Shown: positions 37,301-45,828 of the stretch, piece after piece
How the letters are laid out: every line of letters begins with the position of its first letter
Numbering within the stretch: the stretch's first letter is position 1
Assembly (NCBI GenBank): GCA_041392805.1
Contig: JAWKLJ010000001.1
Coordinates: 558,001 to 622,000 of the forward strand
DNA: 64,000 bases
From: Saprospiraceae bacterium
GTDB lineage: Bacteria > Bacteroidota > Bacteroidia > Chitinophagales > Saprospiraceae
Reading direction: 5' to 3'
The notes under the pieces: model-generated
Databases searched by the model: none
Told to the model about the DNA's origin: nothing
What the model saw: the letters and a program-made list of their open reading frames with translations, nothing else
Translations under genes and position numbers: made by a program

Positions 37301-38795
37301 TGTTGGGGGTATTTATATAGTCATCGTAGGCACCCATTAAAAAAGACAACAACAACTTGCCTGCTTGGTGGGCGCCTCTAAAATTGAAATGCGTGTAATC
37401 CAAGTTAGCCCAGGGAGGGTCCTTTTCTTCAACCCAAGCTATCATGCTTCCTTCACCACCCATCGCATCATAGAAGCTAAAAAAGCTAACATGCTCCTGG
37501 CTAGCAACCAATCTCAAGGTTTCATTAACCCAAGGTGTCCCTGGATCTGTCAACATTTCGCTATCTATTTTAATGGCCTTATCTGTTGGTCCGACGAGGA
37601 GAATAGCCGCTTTAGGTAAATGGCGCTTTAAATGGCGAATCATCCTCCGCATTTCAGACCGGTACCAGTTGTAGTCCTCCATTTCTGCATTGATCACATT
37701 CAAACCATACTGCAAAATAATCAAGTCATATTGCATTAAGGAATCGAATTGTACCAGCATGCCACCGCTAATGCCAGCTAGCAACACCCCTGAATTTCCT
37801 CTTGCAGCAAAATTATCTAACACGATGCCTGTTTCACTTTCCAGACTAACCCCATACAGCGGCAGGTTTTCTGGTATATCAAAATCCAAGCGAATTTTCC
37901 GGCAAGGAGCAGCGGTCAACCACTGCTGGTTGAGGTGTTGCCTTTTATCAAGGGCAAAACGCTCTTTGCTTTCTCCTACGCTCACCGTCACAAATGGTTG
38001 CACATTGCTATTTGCCAAAAGGGAATCCTGTACTGGGCGACCATACAAAAGGCGCGCCTTGGGAAAGTTTTTTAAACCAGGGAAAAGATTTACACCAGCA
38101 TACTGGACCCAGTGTCCTTCATCTTCCTCCGGCACTGTCACAGCCTCAATCGTAGAAATGGTATCTAACGCTGGCTTTGATTGCCTAGCCAAAAAGAAGG
38201 CGCCAGCGATATTCCGTTCAATGGCATAAGGATTTTTTTTACCAAAACTCATAGCCTCCCATTCTCCTCCCATTTTGTGACTAATAGACCGCCGAAACCC
38301 AGCAACACCAGAATATATAGGCACGTACCCCACTCCGGCACCACCAAAGCGGCGTTGGAGGCTATCCCTTACCGTCTGCGAAATCAAGTCACCCTCGATA
38401 GAAGAATCTCCAAAATAAGCTATACGCACCTGCTCTTTTCCTTTCGCCAATTGCTTGAAAAAGGATTGCAGGTTGGCTGCATTATCAAAAATAGTGGGTG
38501 GGGGAATCGCGATGGTATCTTCTACGATGGGTTTTACCAAGTCCATCGAATCACTCGCGGAAAGCAGTACGGTGGTATCTATGGCGGCCTGAGGAATCGT
38601 TGACGCTAGTTGCTCGCCCTTTCCCCATAAAGTATAGGAACGGAAATGGGTCTTAAAAAAAGGAATACTATCGTATAAAATAGGGTAAACCGCTAGTAGA
38701 GATACCGCTATGAGGAGGGTTAGAAATGCTTTGGTAAAAATCCTTTCTTCCAATATTAATCGTTTTCTTGCTTTGTAACGGGGCGAAAGGTACAA
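37290..38795 (-). CDS. Membrane-anchored SGNH/GDSL hydrolase
   Basis: A 501-residue protein with one N-terminal transmembrane helix (TKAFLTLLIAVSLLAVYPIL), then a periplasmic region. SGNH-type blocks: 'RIAYFGDSSIEGDLIS' (block I Ser), 'RGNSGVLLAGISGGMLVQF' (block II Gly region), 'DLIILQYGLNVIN' (block III Asn) and 'NLDYTHFNFRGAHQAGKLLL' (Asp-x-x-His). It is the first gene of the O-acylation operon with the LysM-SGNH and MBOAT genes. By analogy with AlgJ/AlgX or PatB it may transfer or remove acetyl groups in the periplasm; substrate unknown. Confidence 0.88.
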   Translation of the reverse strand: MYLSPRYKARKRLILEERIFTKAFLTLLIAVSLLAVYPILYDSIPFFKTHFRSYTLWGKGEQLASTIPQAAIDTTVLLSASDSMDLVKPIVEDTIAIPPPTIFDNAANLQSFFKQLAKGKEQVRIAYFGDSSIEGDLISQTVRDSLQRRFGGAGVGYVPIYSGVAGFRRSISHKMGGEWEAMSFGKKNPYAIERNIAGAFFLARQSKPALDTISTIEAVTVPEEDEGHWVQYAGVNLFPGLKNFPKARLLYGRPVQDSLLANSNVQPFVTVSVGESKERFALDKRQHLNQQWLTAAPCRKIRLDFDIPENLPLYGVSLESETGIVLDNFAARGNSGVLLAGISGGMLVQFDSLMQYDLIILQYGLNVINAEMEDYNWYRSEMRRMIRHLKRHLPKAAILLVGPTDKAIKIDSEMLTDPGTPWVNETLRLVASQEHVSFFSFYDAMGGEGSMIAWVEEKDPPWANLDYTHFNFRGAHQAGKLLLSFLMGAYDDYINTPNNEQ

Positions 38796-38873
38796 ATAAT
38801 TTTAAGGCTTTTAATTACCCTGGCCTGATGGATAATGCCTACATTTCGTTTTTTAACGGCCTAAATCTGTGCT

Positions 38874-40139
38874 ATGCGATCCATCTATAGTATAATTATC
38901 GTTTATTTTTGCTTTCAGCTACAAGCCCAGACGGGCCCCTCTCCTATCCTTTTACTACCCGATCATCTTTTTGATGGGCAGGAGATGCACCAGGATTGGG
39001 GATTGGTGGTCCAGGCCGACACCATTGTCGCGGTCGGTCCGGCAGCAACCCTGGCCCGTTTCAAAAATGCGGAGGTAATAACCTTAAAGGGAATGACCTT
39101 ATTGCCCGGGCTGATAGAAGGGCACGCCCATCTTTTGCTACATCCTTACAATGAAGTCAGCTGGAATGACCAGGTGTTGAAGGAAAGTCAGGCAGAGCGG
39201 GTAATCCGAGCGACCATCCACGCTAATAAAACGCTGGAGGCAGGTTTTACGACGGTCCGCGACCTAGGTTCAGAGGGTGCTGGTTATGCCGATGTTGGCA
39301 TCAAAACGGCGATTGAGAAAGGTATTATTCCAGGACCGCGGCTCCAGGTTGCCGGGCCAGCCATTGTGGCTACCGGCAGTTATGGCCCCAAGGGGTTTGC
39401 GCCTCATTTTACGCCGCCACTTGGCGCCAATGAAGCAGATGGCGTCGACGGACTCATCAAAGAAGTGCGCACCCAAATGGGCAATGGAGCAGATTTCATC
39501 AAGGTATACGCTGACTATCGTTGGGGGCCGGACGGAGAGGCCAGGCCGACGTTCTCCCAGGAAGAGCTGGAACTGATCGTCAAAACAGCAGCGAGTAGTG
39601 GTCGCAAGGTGGTGGCCCACGCTGCTACGGCCGAGGGTATGCGCAGAGCGATCTTAGCCGGGGTGGTCAGCATCGAGCATGGAGATGGCGGCACGCCGGA
39701 GGTCTTTGAACTGATGGCCGAAAAAGGCGTGGTACTTTGCCCGACAATAGCAGCCGGAGACGCCATTATCCAATACCAAGGTTGGCAGAAAGGGAAAGCC
39801 CCTGAACCCAGTCGCATTACCCAAAAAAGGAGATCGGTCAGCCAAGCCTTGGCCGCAGGTGTAACGATCAGCGCAGGGGGCGATGTAGGCGTTTTTTCGC
39901 ATGGCGACAATGTCCGGGAGCTGGAAATGATGGCCGCCTATGGGATGCCTATCCTCGATGTCCTTCGCTCCGCGACCAGCATCAATGCCAAGATGATGGG
40001 CTGGGAGGATAAAATTGGGCGACTCAAGACTGCTTTTCTGGCCGATTTATTAGTAGTGGAGGGAAGACCGGATCTTGATATCACGGATTTGAGAAAAGTG
40101 AAGATGGTAATGAAAGGCGGATCTTGGGTGATAAGGTAG
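38874..40139 (+). CDS. Exported amidohydrolase (imidazolonepropionase-like)
   Basis: A 421-residue metal-dependent hydrolase. Signal peptide (YSIIIVYFCFQLQAQ). Metal ligands fit the amidohydrolase superfamily: 'LIEGHAHLLLHP' (H-x-H after strand 1), 'FIKVYADYRWG' (carboxylated Lys candidate), 'KVVAHAATAEGMRRAI' and 'SIEHGDG' (two His) and 'ISAGGDVGVFSHG' (Asp). It belongs to the branch of prolidase/imidazolonepropionase-like enzymes with broad activity on amide or dipeptide bonds; substrate not predictable. Monocistronic, followed by a hairpin. Confidence 0.92.
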   Translation: MRSIYSIIIVYFCFQLQAQTGPSPILLLPDHLFDGQEMHQDWGLVVQADTIVAVGPAATLARFKNAEVITLKGMTLLPGLIEGHAHLLLHPYNEVSWNDQVLKESQAERVIRATIHANKTLEAGFTTVRDLGSEGAGYADVGIKTAIEKGIIPGPRLQVAGPAIVATGSYGPKGFAPHFTPPLGANEADGVDGLIKEVRTQMGNGADFIKVYADYRWGPDGEARPTFSQEELELIVKTAASSGRKVVAHAATAEGMRRAILAGVVSIEHGDGGTPEVFELMAEKGVVLCPTIAAGDAIIQYQGWQKGKAPEPSRITQKRRSVSQALAAGVTISAGGDVGVFSHGDNVRELEMMAAYGMPILDVLRSATSINAKMMGWEDKIGRLKTAFLADLLVVEGRPDLDITDLRKVKMVMKGGSWVIR

Positions 40140-40155
40140 CATGGTAAAAAAAAAA

Positions 40156-40176
40156 GTCGTGTCATAGCGACACGAC
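40156..40176. terminator. Hairpin after the amidohydrolase gene
   Basis: GTCGTGTC (40156-40163) pairs with GACACGAC (40169-40176) around a 5-nt loop, preceded by a run of A. It lies 16 bp after the stop. The T run is on the minus strand, so for plus-strand transcripts it is a weaker stem-only terminator. Confidence 0.55.
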
Positions 40177-40423
40177 CTTCCAAATTGAACTAGTATGAAA
40201 AAACTCTATTATAATAACTCCAATAGATGTACAAATGTTGCATGAATGGTGTGTGGATATTCGGTTTATCAGACTAACACACTCATTTTATCGTTAAACG
40301 TTAAACAAAAATGGATAGGGTATCCCTGGGACTATTCATCAGCAAGAAATTCGCCTTTAGGGGAATACTTTTGGATTTGGGCTATTGTTAGGTCAAAGTT
40401 GCTTTTTAGACCGCTTTTTTGAA

Positions 40424-40431
40424 TAGTTTTG
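40424..40431 (+). promoter_or_regulatory. -7 box candidate of the histidine kinase operon
   Basis: TAGTTTTG fits TAnnTTTG, 20 bp before the ATG at 40451; a TTG lies 22 bp upstream of it. The rest of the 40140-40450 gap shows only the hairpin at 40156. Confidence 0.4.
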
Positions 40432-40450
40432 AGCTTATATTGGGAATTAA

Positions 40451-41485
40451 ATGCAAGAACGAATTATAAGTATCATCAAACGAGTAGGACCTCACCTTTT
40501 ATTTTGGGTTGGGGTGCTTTTGGTGTATTATCGAAACGCCCAAATTCGAAATTGGACGGCTCATTATTGGACCTCCATGGGTTGGATTTTACCTGTAGAT
40601 ATCGCTGCAGTCTATTTTACTGCTTACTTTTTAGTGCCGCGTTATTTACTACAGAAGAAATACAGCACTTTTCTCATCTTGTTTTTTTTATCCAATACCT
40701 TTTTTGTTTTGTTGGAAAATGCCATTTACCATTTCTATGTCAATCCGACTTTATACGAGGGTTATGATCGTCCCTTTTTCTTTTTGCCTACAATTTGGAA
40801 TATCATTCTTGGCATGGACATCTATGTCTTTCTTTTTTGTGGTATTCAGCTTTATCAATATTGGATCCGGGATCAAAAAAAGCAATCTGAGCTCATTCAG
40901 CAAAGTTTGAGTAGCGAGTTGGCCCTTTTACGTTCACAAATCAACCCCCATTTTTTATTTAATACCCTTAATAATATTGACTTGTTGGTGTTCAAAAATC
41001 AACAAAAAGCTTCGGACTCGATTGTCAAGTTGTCAGAAATCATGCGATATATGCTATATGAGGCGAACACCGAATCGGTTCCATTATACAAAGAGCTGCA
41101 ATACCTGGAAAGCATGATTGACTTAATCCGATTGAGGGTAAAAGATCCTGCTTTTATTGCCTTTGAAGTGAGTGGCGATACCAATGGAAAAATGATTTCC
41201 CCTATGTTATTGGTGCCATTTGTCGAAAATGCCTATAAACACGGCAAAAAAACAGGCAAAGCACCAGGAATTAGTATTAAATTAAACATTACCAATAGCC
41301 ATTATGAGTTTTATGTTTTTAATCGAAAAGATACCGGCTATGTAGAAGCTAAAGATTTTACTGGCGGCATTGGTCTAAGCAATGTGAAACGTCGATTAGC
41401 ATTGTTATATCCAGATAAGCATGAACTGAACATTAAGGAAAGCAATGATACTTTTGAGGTGTTCCTAAGCCTTCCAATTATCTAA
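40451..41485 (+). CDS. LytS-type sensor histidine kinase
   Basis: A 344-residue kinase. Four transmembrane helices occupy residues ~10-140 ('FWVGVLLVYYRNAQIR', 'AAVYFTAYFLVPRYLLQ'). The His_kinase domain has the phospho-acceptor motif 'LRSQINPHFLFNTLNNID' near residue 165, and the C-terminal ATPase has 'LLVPFVENAYKHG' (N box) and 'GGIGLSNVKRRLALLYP' (G box). It belongs to the membrane-sensor family lacking a periplasmic domain. The response regulator gene follows after 11 bp, so the two form a two-component operon. Confidence 0.94.
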   Translation: MQERIISIIKRVGPHLLFWVGVLLVYYRNAQIRNWTAHYWTSMGWILPVDIAAVYFTAYFLVPRYLLQKKYSTFLILFFLSNTFFVLLENAIYHFYVNPTLYEGYDRPFFFLPTIWNIILGMDIYVFLFCGIQLYQYWIRDQKKQSELIQQSLSSELALLRSQINPHFLFNTLNNIDLLVFKNQQKASDSIVKLSEIMRYMLYEANTESVPLYKELQYLESMIDLIRLRVKDPAFIAFEVSGDTNGKMISPMLLVPFVENAYKHGKKTGKAPGISIKLNITNSHYEFYVFNRKDTGYVEAKDFTGGIGLSNVKRRLALLYPDKHELNIKESNDTFEVFLSLPII

Positions 41486-41496
41486 AAAAATCACCT

Positions 41497-42219
41497 ATGA
41501 AAATAAGTTGTATTGCCGTTGACGATGAGCCCTTGGCCTTGGAAAAAATGGAAAAATACATTGACAAGGTAGATTATTTGGATTTGAAAGGGACTTTCGA
41601 CAATGCTTTTGATGCTTTGAATTTTTTGAGACAGCAAAGGGTTGATTTGATGTTCCTGGATATTCAGATGGATGAATTGACGGGGATTCAATTGCTGGAG
41701 GTTTTAAAAAACCAACCTAAAGTGGTACTCACTACGGCCTATGACCAATATGCCTTAAGGGGCTATGAACTGGATGTGATTGATTATTTGTTAAAGCCTT
41801 TTAGTTTTCAGCGTTTTCTTAAAGCAGTTGAAAAGGTGTTTGAAAGTTTGCGACAGGCAAGCCCTCTGATCGCTCCTGCGCCATTGAAATTGGAGTCTGA
41901 TTATATCCTGGTGCGCTCTGATTACCGTTTACAAAAGGTAAAACTGCTTGAAATTCAGTACATTGAGGGAATGAAGGATTATTCCCGTATTTTCACACCA
42001 ACCCATAAAGTGATGACTCTGCAAAACCTCAAGAAGTTGGAGGAGGTGCTTCCGTGTCCGCCTTTTTTACGGGTTCATAAGTCCTTTATTATTTCTGTTG
42101 ACAAGGTAGATAGTATTGGAAAGAATGATATTATTGTAGCGGACAGGACCATTCCGATTGGTGGTTTGTATAAGAAGAGTTTTATGGATTACCTGGATCA
42201 GCAGAAGTTAATTGGGTAA
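41497..42219 (+). CDS. LytTR-family response regulator
   Basis: A 240-residue regulator. The receiver domain (1-120) has the acidic pair 'AVDDEP', the phospho-acceptor Asp in 'LMFLDIQMDELTG' and the Lys in 'YLLKPFSFQRFLKA'. The C-terminal LytTR DNA-binding domain (~140-238) is shown by 'VKLLEIQYIEGMKDYSRIFT' and 'FLRVHKSFIISVDKVDSIGK'. It is activated by the kinase encoded just upstream. Targets unknown. Confidence 0.95.
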   Translation: MKISCIAVDDEPLALEKMEKYIDKVDYLDLKGTFDNAFDALNFLRQQRVDLMFLDIQMDELTGIQLLEVLKNQPKVVLTTAYDQYALRGYELDVIDYLLKPFSFQRFLKAVEKVFESLRQASPLIAPAPLKLESDYILVRSDYRLQKVKLLEIQYIEGMKDYSRIFTPTHKVMTLQNLKKLEEVLPCPPFLRVHKSFIISVDKVDSIGKNDIIVADRTIPIGGLYKKSFMDYLDQQKLIG

Positions 42220-42423
42220 TGTGAGGTATGAGCGTCTTTTCCCAATTGGTCTTGGCTGACTAGGCATTTACAAGGATGCTGGGCCACAAGGACTGTTTTT
42301 TAACGCCGAATCTGTTAAGGGTGGACTACCTTCCGCGGGCTTGGCCTTGGTTTGGCTCTAAAGTTTGCTTTTCTGCCTTTTGCGGAAAAAGGTGTTGGGC
42401 GGATGTCTTTCATCGCAAACCTC

Positions 42424-42665
42424 AGAGCATGTTTGGAGGTCGCTTTTGGAGGCAAAAAGTGTCAATTTTTCGCTGACTGGGATGGCTTGATACAATGTAT
42501 CAACAGTGCCTTTTTGAAGTTCATACCCTTCGGTACGGACGAAAAAAGCAACGAAGTATCAGCGAAAAAGGGATAGTTTTAGACCCAAATCGACCTTGGG
42601 AGATTCATGAACACCATAAATCACTATAAAGGCCGTGAATAAAGGGTGACCTCCAAACATGCTCT
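42424..42665. repeat. 242-bp element bounded by 18-bp perfect inverted repeats
   Basis: AGAGCATGTTTGGAGGTC (42424-42441) is repeated in exact inverse at 42648-42665. The interior has no good frame (a 74-codon frame at 42352-42576 crosses the left end and has no recognisable product). The size and ends fit a non-autonomous transposable element (MITE) in the 455-bp gap between convergent genes; no flanking target duplication was found. Confidence 0.6.
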
Positions 42666-42674
42666 CACATTTGG

Positions 42675-43844
42675 TTAGCGATTGCGGCCGTATTGTTCGT
42701 GGGAGGACACCCATTCATCAGCAGCTACAGCGGCGCCGAGGGACAGTTCGCCACACAAGGTTACGGCGGCGATAATTTCTGCTAGCTTGTTTACCATTCC
42801 ACTACCGTAACATCCCATTATTTCCAGGCATTCACGTTGGGTAGGGAGGCCCGTGCCGCCTCCGTAGGTGGCTACAATCAAGGCTGGGATGGTGATCGAA
42901 TAATAATAATCGCCATTGGGCAGAAGCTCTCCAAAATGATACCCGGCGGAAGACTCTGCGACATTGGCTACATCCTGGCCCGTGGCGATAAACATGGCCG
43001 TGACGCCATTGGCAATATGTGCCCCATTACTGACCGAACCCGACATCAAGGCGCCGGCGGTAGATAGTTGTCGGAGGCCAAAAAGTTTCTCAGCCGAAAT
43101 ATGCAACACTTCCTTCATTAGTTTTTGAGGGAGGGTGATTTCAGCGACGACCTTTTTTCCCCTGGTTTCCAGGGCATTGAGTAGGGAATGTTTCTTATCG
43201 GTATCCAATCCGGCGGCCAGGGAAAAGTTTTCCAGACCCGCTGGCTGTTGGTTCAATATCCAGCTGCAAGCCTGGTGGGTCGCTTTGGTCACCATGTTTT
43301 GTCCGGCAGCATCACCGGTGCTGTAGTTAAAGCGCAACCACCGCATTTTGCTCATGGGGTATTGATGGATGTCAAGCAATTTGCCGACAGCGGTTGTTTG
43401 TTCTGCCTCGGCTTTAATCTGTGCAAAATGCTGTTCCACCCAATGGCCAAATTCCCGGGCATACCTGGCATTTTTGAAGACAAAAACCGGAGCGCGATTC
43501 ATGGCATCATCCACTACCGTCGTGGTAATTCCACCGGCCAGGCTGGCGATCTTCATGCCTCGGTTATAGCTGGCGACCAAGGTCCCTTCGGTTGTTGCCA
43601 TAGGGATGTAAAACTCGCCTTTTGCCTCCTCTCCGTTGATCAAAAGCGGGCCTGCAACGCCAATAGGCACCTGGGCCACCCCTATGAAGTTTTCGATGTT
43701 TCCAGCTACTACTTGCGGGTCAAAGGCATAATGATTCATATGTTGGAAAGAAAGGCCTTTTTCTGTTTCCACCGTATTTCTCCGCAAGGCCGCTTGCGCT
43801 TCGGTGTAATCATTTGTTTTAGAATATGGTATTTTCTTGAGCAT
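42675..43844 (-). CDS. Hydroxymethylglutaryl-CoA reductase, class I-like
   Basis: A 389-residue HMG-CoA reductase of the mevalonate pathway. Motifs in order: 'NFIGVAQVPIGVAGPL', 'PMATTEGTLVASYNRG' (catalytic Glu), 'GDAAGQNMVTKAT', 'LDTDKK' (catalytic Lys region), 'IATGQDVANVAESSAG' (catalytic Asp) and 'YGGGTGLPTQREC'. The C-terminus ends 'SSHEQYGRNR', giving the catalytic His in the form seen in class I enzymes. The enzyme reduces HMG-CoA to mevalonate with two hydride transfers. It is soluble, without the membrane region of eukaryotic homologues. No other mevalonate gene is adjacent. Confidence 0.94.
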   Translation of the reverse strand: MLKKIPYSKTNDYTEAQAALRRNTVETEKGLSFQHMNHYAFDPQVVAGNIENFIGVAQVPIGVAGPLLINGEEAKGEFYIPMATTEGTLVASYNRGMKIASLAGGITTTVVDDAMNRAPVFVFKNARYAREFGHWVEQHFAQIKAEAEQTTAVGKLLDIHQYPMSKMRWLRFNYSTGDAAGQNMVTKATHQACSWILNQQPAGLENFSLAAGLDTDKKHSLLNALETRGKKVVAEITLPQKLMKEVLHISAEKLFGLRQLSTAGALMSGSVSNGAHIANGVTAMFIATGQDVANVAESSAGYHFGELLPNGDYYYSITIPALIVATYGGGTGLPTQRECLEIMGCYGSGMVNKLAEIIAAVTLCGELSLGAAVAADEWVSSHEQYGRNR

Positions 43845-43930
43845 AAGTTGGTTTTGAAAGCATGGAAGATAAGGCTATACAAGAAATGGAAAAAAAAGAA
43901 GACACAAGCATTCTTTTAACACTAATTTTA

Positions 43931-43938
43931 TATATTTG
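43931..43938 (+). promoter_or_regulatory. -7 box of tRNA-Val
   Basis: TATATTTG matches TAnnTTTG, 48 bp before the tRNA. No clear -33 TTG. Confidence 0.5.
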
Positions 43939-43986
43939 CCCTCCGAAATTAGCTTTGCAAAAGTTGCAGACTCAACATTTCTAAAA

Positions 43987-44061
43987 GGGTGATTAGCTCA
44001 GTTGGTTTAGAGCGCATGCTTGACAGGCATGAGGTCGGCGGTTCGAATCCGCCATTACCCA
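43987..44061 (+). tRNA. tRNA-Val (anticodon GAC)
   Basis: Cloverleaf read by eye. Acceptor GGGTGAT pairs with ATTACCC (one G-T). D arm GCTC/GAGC with AGTTGGTTTA loop. Anticodon stem CATGC/GCATG with loop TTGACAG, giving anticodon GAC. T arm GGCGG-TTCGAAT-CCGCC. Discriminator A; CCA not encoded. Confidence 0.97.
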
Positions 44062-44134
44062 CTCTTTTTTCCCTATTCCTCTCTTTCCAACCATTCCCTC
44101 AAACACCTTTCGGACAATTTAATGCAGCATATAC

Positions 44135-44356
44135 ATGGAAAAAGTCACTTTTAAATTAAGATCGGGTGAGGAATTCATCGTCCTGCTAAAGTTATTAAAG
44201 CTTCAACAGCTTGCACAAAGTGGCGGCCATGCCAAACTGATGGTAGAAGATGGCTTGGTCAATGTAAATGGGAAAAAAGAAACGCTCAAAAGAAAGAAAT
44301 TATATGCTGGGGACATTGTTGAGGTGGAAGGGATGACGATAGAAATCATTAATTAA
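44135..44356 (+). CDS. S4-domain RNA-binding protein (YbcJ-like)
   Basis: A 73-residue protein consisting almost wholly of one S4 domain: 'FIVLLKLLKLQQLAQSGGHA', 'MVEDGLVNVNGKKETLKRKK' and 'LYAGDIVEVEG'. The pattern G(L/Y)V-VNG---(T)-R--K---GD-VE is the S4 signature. It is a small stand-alone RNA-binding protein like YbcJ or RqcP-type factors that act on ribosomal RNA or nascent chains; precise role unknown. The ATG at 44135 lies 74 bp after tRNA-Val. Confidence 0.92.
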   Translation: MEKVTFKLRSGEEFIVLLKLLKLQQLAQSGGHAKLMVEDGLVNVNGKKETLKRKKLYAGDIVEVEGMTIEIIN

Positions 44357-44459
44357 GCTTAGACCGAGCTAGTTGCAAATGAAAAACACCTGCAACGGCG
44401 TTGCTGGCGACAAAGGCTTTTATAAAATTGGCTACGTTAGTGATGGTCGTGGTTCTCAT

Positions 44460-44498
44460 AAAAAAAGCCCGGGCCTTGAACGCTTCAAAACCCGGGCT
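44460..44498 (-). terminator. Terminator of the fasciclin gene
   Basis: On the minus strand AGCCCGGG and CCCGGGCT (44466-44473 with 44491-44498) form an 8-bp stem; the loop contains TTGAA/TTCAA, which extends pairing, followed by a T run. It lies 20 bp after the stop at 44518. Confidence 0.85.
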
Positions 44499-44517
44499 GT
44501 GCTATTTTCTAACTTAA

Positions 44518-45459
44518 TTAGAGGTTGTTAGGAATAAGCACCTTTTCTATCACATGAATGACCCCATTAGTGGCTTGCACATCGGTGAGCAGTACCGTAG
44601 ACACCCCACCATTGGCATCGGTAAGGGTAACCGGTGTTCCAAGATTGACGGTAAAGAAAGCGGGGGTGTTAAGTGTCATGACTTCCATATTGTCCGTTAG
44701 CGCAGAAGATCGCACGTTACTTCCGGCTACCACATGGTAGGTCAGTACTTTTGCCAACTGTTCGGTAGAAAGGCCAGCAACTGTTGTGGCTATTGCTTCA
44801 AAAGCGCTATTAACTGGCGCAAATACCGTAAAAGGACCTGTTGCTTTCAAGGCATTTACCAAGTCCCCATCAGCGGTCCCCAGTGCACCTACCAGGTCGG
44901 AAAAAGCGCTGTTAGCAGCAGCGTGTCCTACCACATCCAGGGGCAAGATCACTGCATCCACAATATGAATCACCCCATTGGTCGCGTCAACATCTGGCGT
45001 AGAGACATTGATGCTTCCATTTATTTTTACCGCACCATTTGCCTTTTCAATCAACATGGATAGCTGGTTGTTATCCGGCCCTGTCTCAGCAGCTGTCGTC
45101 ACATAGGTTTGGCCATCTTGAATCAGTCCAGAAGTCACTTTTGCACCACCTAATACATGATACAATAAGATTTCTTTTAAATCATCATCACTGATGGTCG
45201 ACAAATCCACCCCAAGCGCATTGAAAGCAGCATTGGTTGGCGCAAATACCGTGAAGGGACCTGTACCTTCCAATACGCTTACCAGGTTAACCCGCTGTAG
45301 GGCACTTGCTAAAGTACTAAATTGGGCGTCACCTGTCACAATTTCCACAATATTCTGTGAATCAGCAGGTTGCTCATCATCATCCTTATTGCAGGCTACA
45401 AAAGAGAGGGATAAGACCATTAACATGGTCAGCGTGTACATTAACGAATTCTTTTTCAT
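44518..45459 (-). CDS. Lipoprotein with two fasciclin (FAS1) domains
   Basis: A 313-residue lipoprotein. Signal: 'MLMVLSLSFVACNKDDDE' with the lipobox Cys at ~23. Two tandem FAS1 domains: residues ~38-170 ('GPFTVFAPTNAAFNALGVDL', 'ATNGVIHIVDAVILPLDVVG') and ~178-313 ('GPFTVFAPVNSAFEAIATTV', 'ATNGVIHVIEKVLIPNNL'). FAS1 domains mediate adhesion or matrix contacts. The acidic stretch after the Cys (NKDDDEQPADS) fits the lipoprotein export signal for surface exposure in Bacteroidota. Own terminator downstream. Confidence 0.94.
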   Translation of the reverse strand: MKKNSLMYTLTMLMVLSLSFVACNKDDDEQPADSQNIVEIVTGDAQFSTLASALQRVNLVSVLEGTGPFTVFAPTNAAFNALGVDLSTISDDDLKEILLYHVLGGAKVTSGLIQDGQTYVTTAAETGPDNNQLSMLIEKANGAVKINGSINVSTPDVDATNGVIHIVDAVILPLDVVGHAAANSAFSDLVGALGTADGDLVNALKATGPFTVFAPVNSAFEAIATTVAGLSTEQLAKVLTYHVVAGSNVRSSALTDNMEVMTLNTPAFFTVNLGTPVTLTDANGGVSTVLLTDVQATNGVIHVIEKVLIPNNL

Positions 45460-45568
45460 CGTAATACTTTTTAATTTACAAAGTTGTACCCGTTAAACTC
45501 CCGCTACCTCGCTTTGTTTGATTCTTTAACATAAAACTTAGGTAAAATGCAAGCTACTTTCCATATGG

Positions 45569-45760
45569 TCAATCATACGCCAAGGGAGAAAATATATTGT
45601 TGAGAAAAGGCGTTCCGGCATGCTTTTTATACACTTCTGCGACCATCACTTTCCCATAATGGAGTCTAGCCTTAAAGACGGGTATTTCACCATAATGGCT
45701 TAAGTAGTAATCCTGTTTTTCCAATAATTTATTCCGGAAAGCGAATAAAAGGCCAGGCAA
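45569..45760 (-). pseudogene. Class III adenylate/guanylate cyclase remnant
   Basis: The frame from TTG 45760 reads LLFAFRNKLLEKQDYYLSHY-GEIPVFKARLHYGKVMVAEV, which matches the segment of class III cyclases found in Bacteroidota (F--F---L--R--YY---YG--P-FKAG-H-G-V-V-E-G). Directly upstream in frame are TAA TAA, and downstream the similarity ends after VAEV; the rest of the catalytic domain (GDVLNTTARI block) is missing. So only ~40 codons survive. The rest of the 45460-45828 gap holds nothing else recognisable. Confidence 0.6.
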
Positions 45761-45828
45761 TTATTATTGACAATACCACTTGCTTTGCCAATTCTTCTGC
45801 ATCTTACGCTGGATTAGTTGGGCCAAAG

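Noticed and set aside
42276..42576. Frames of 66 and 74 codons after the LytTR gene
   Set aside because: They cross the end of the inverted-repeat element and match no family I recognise.
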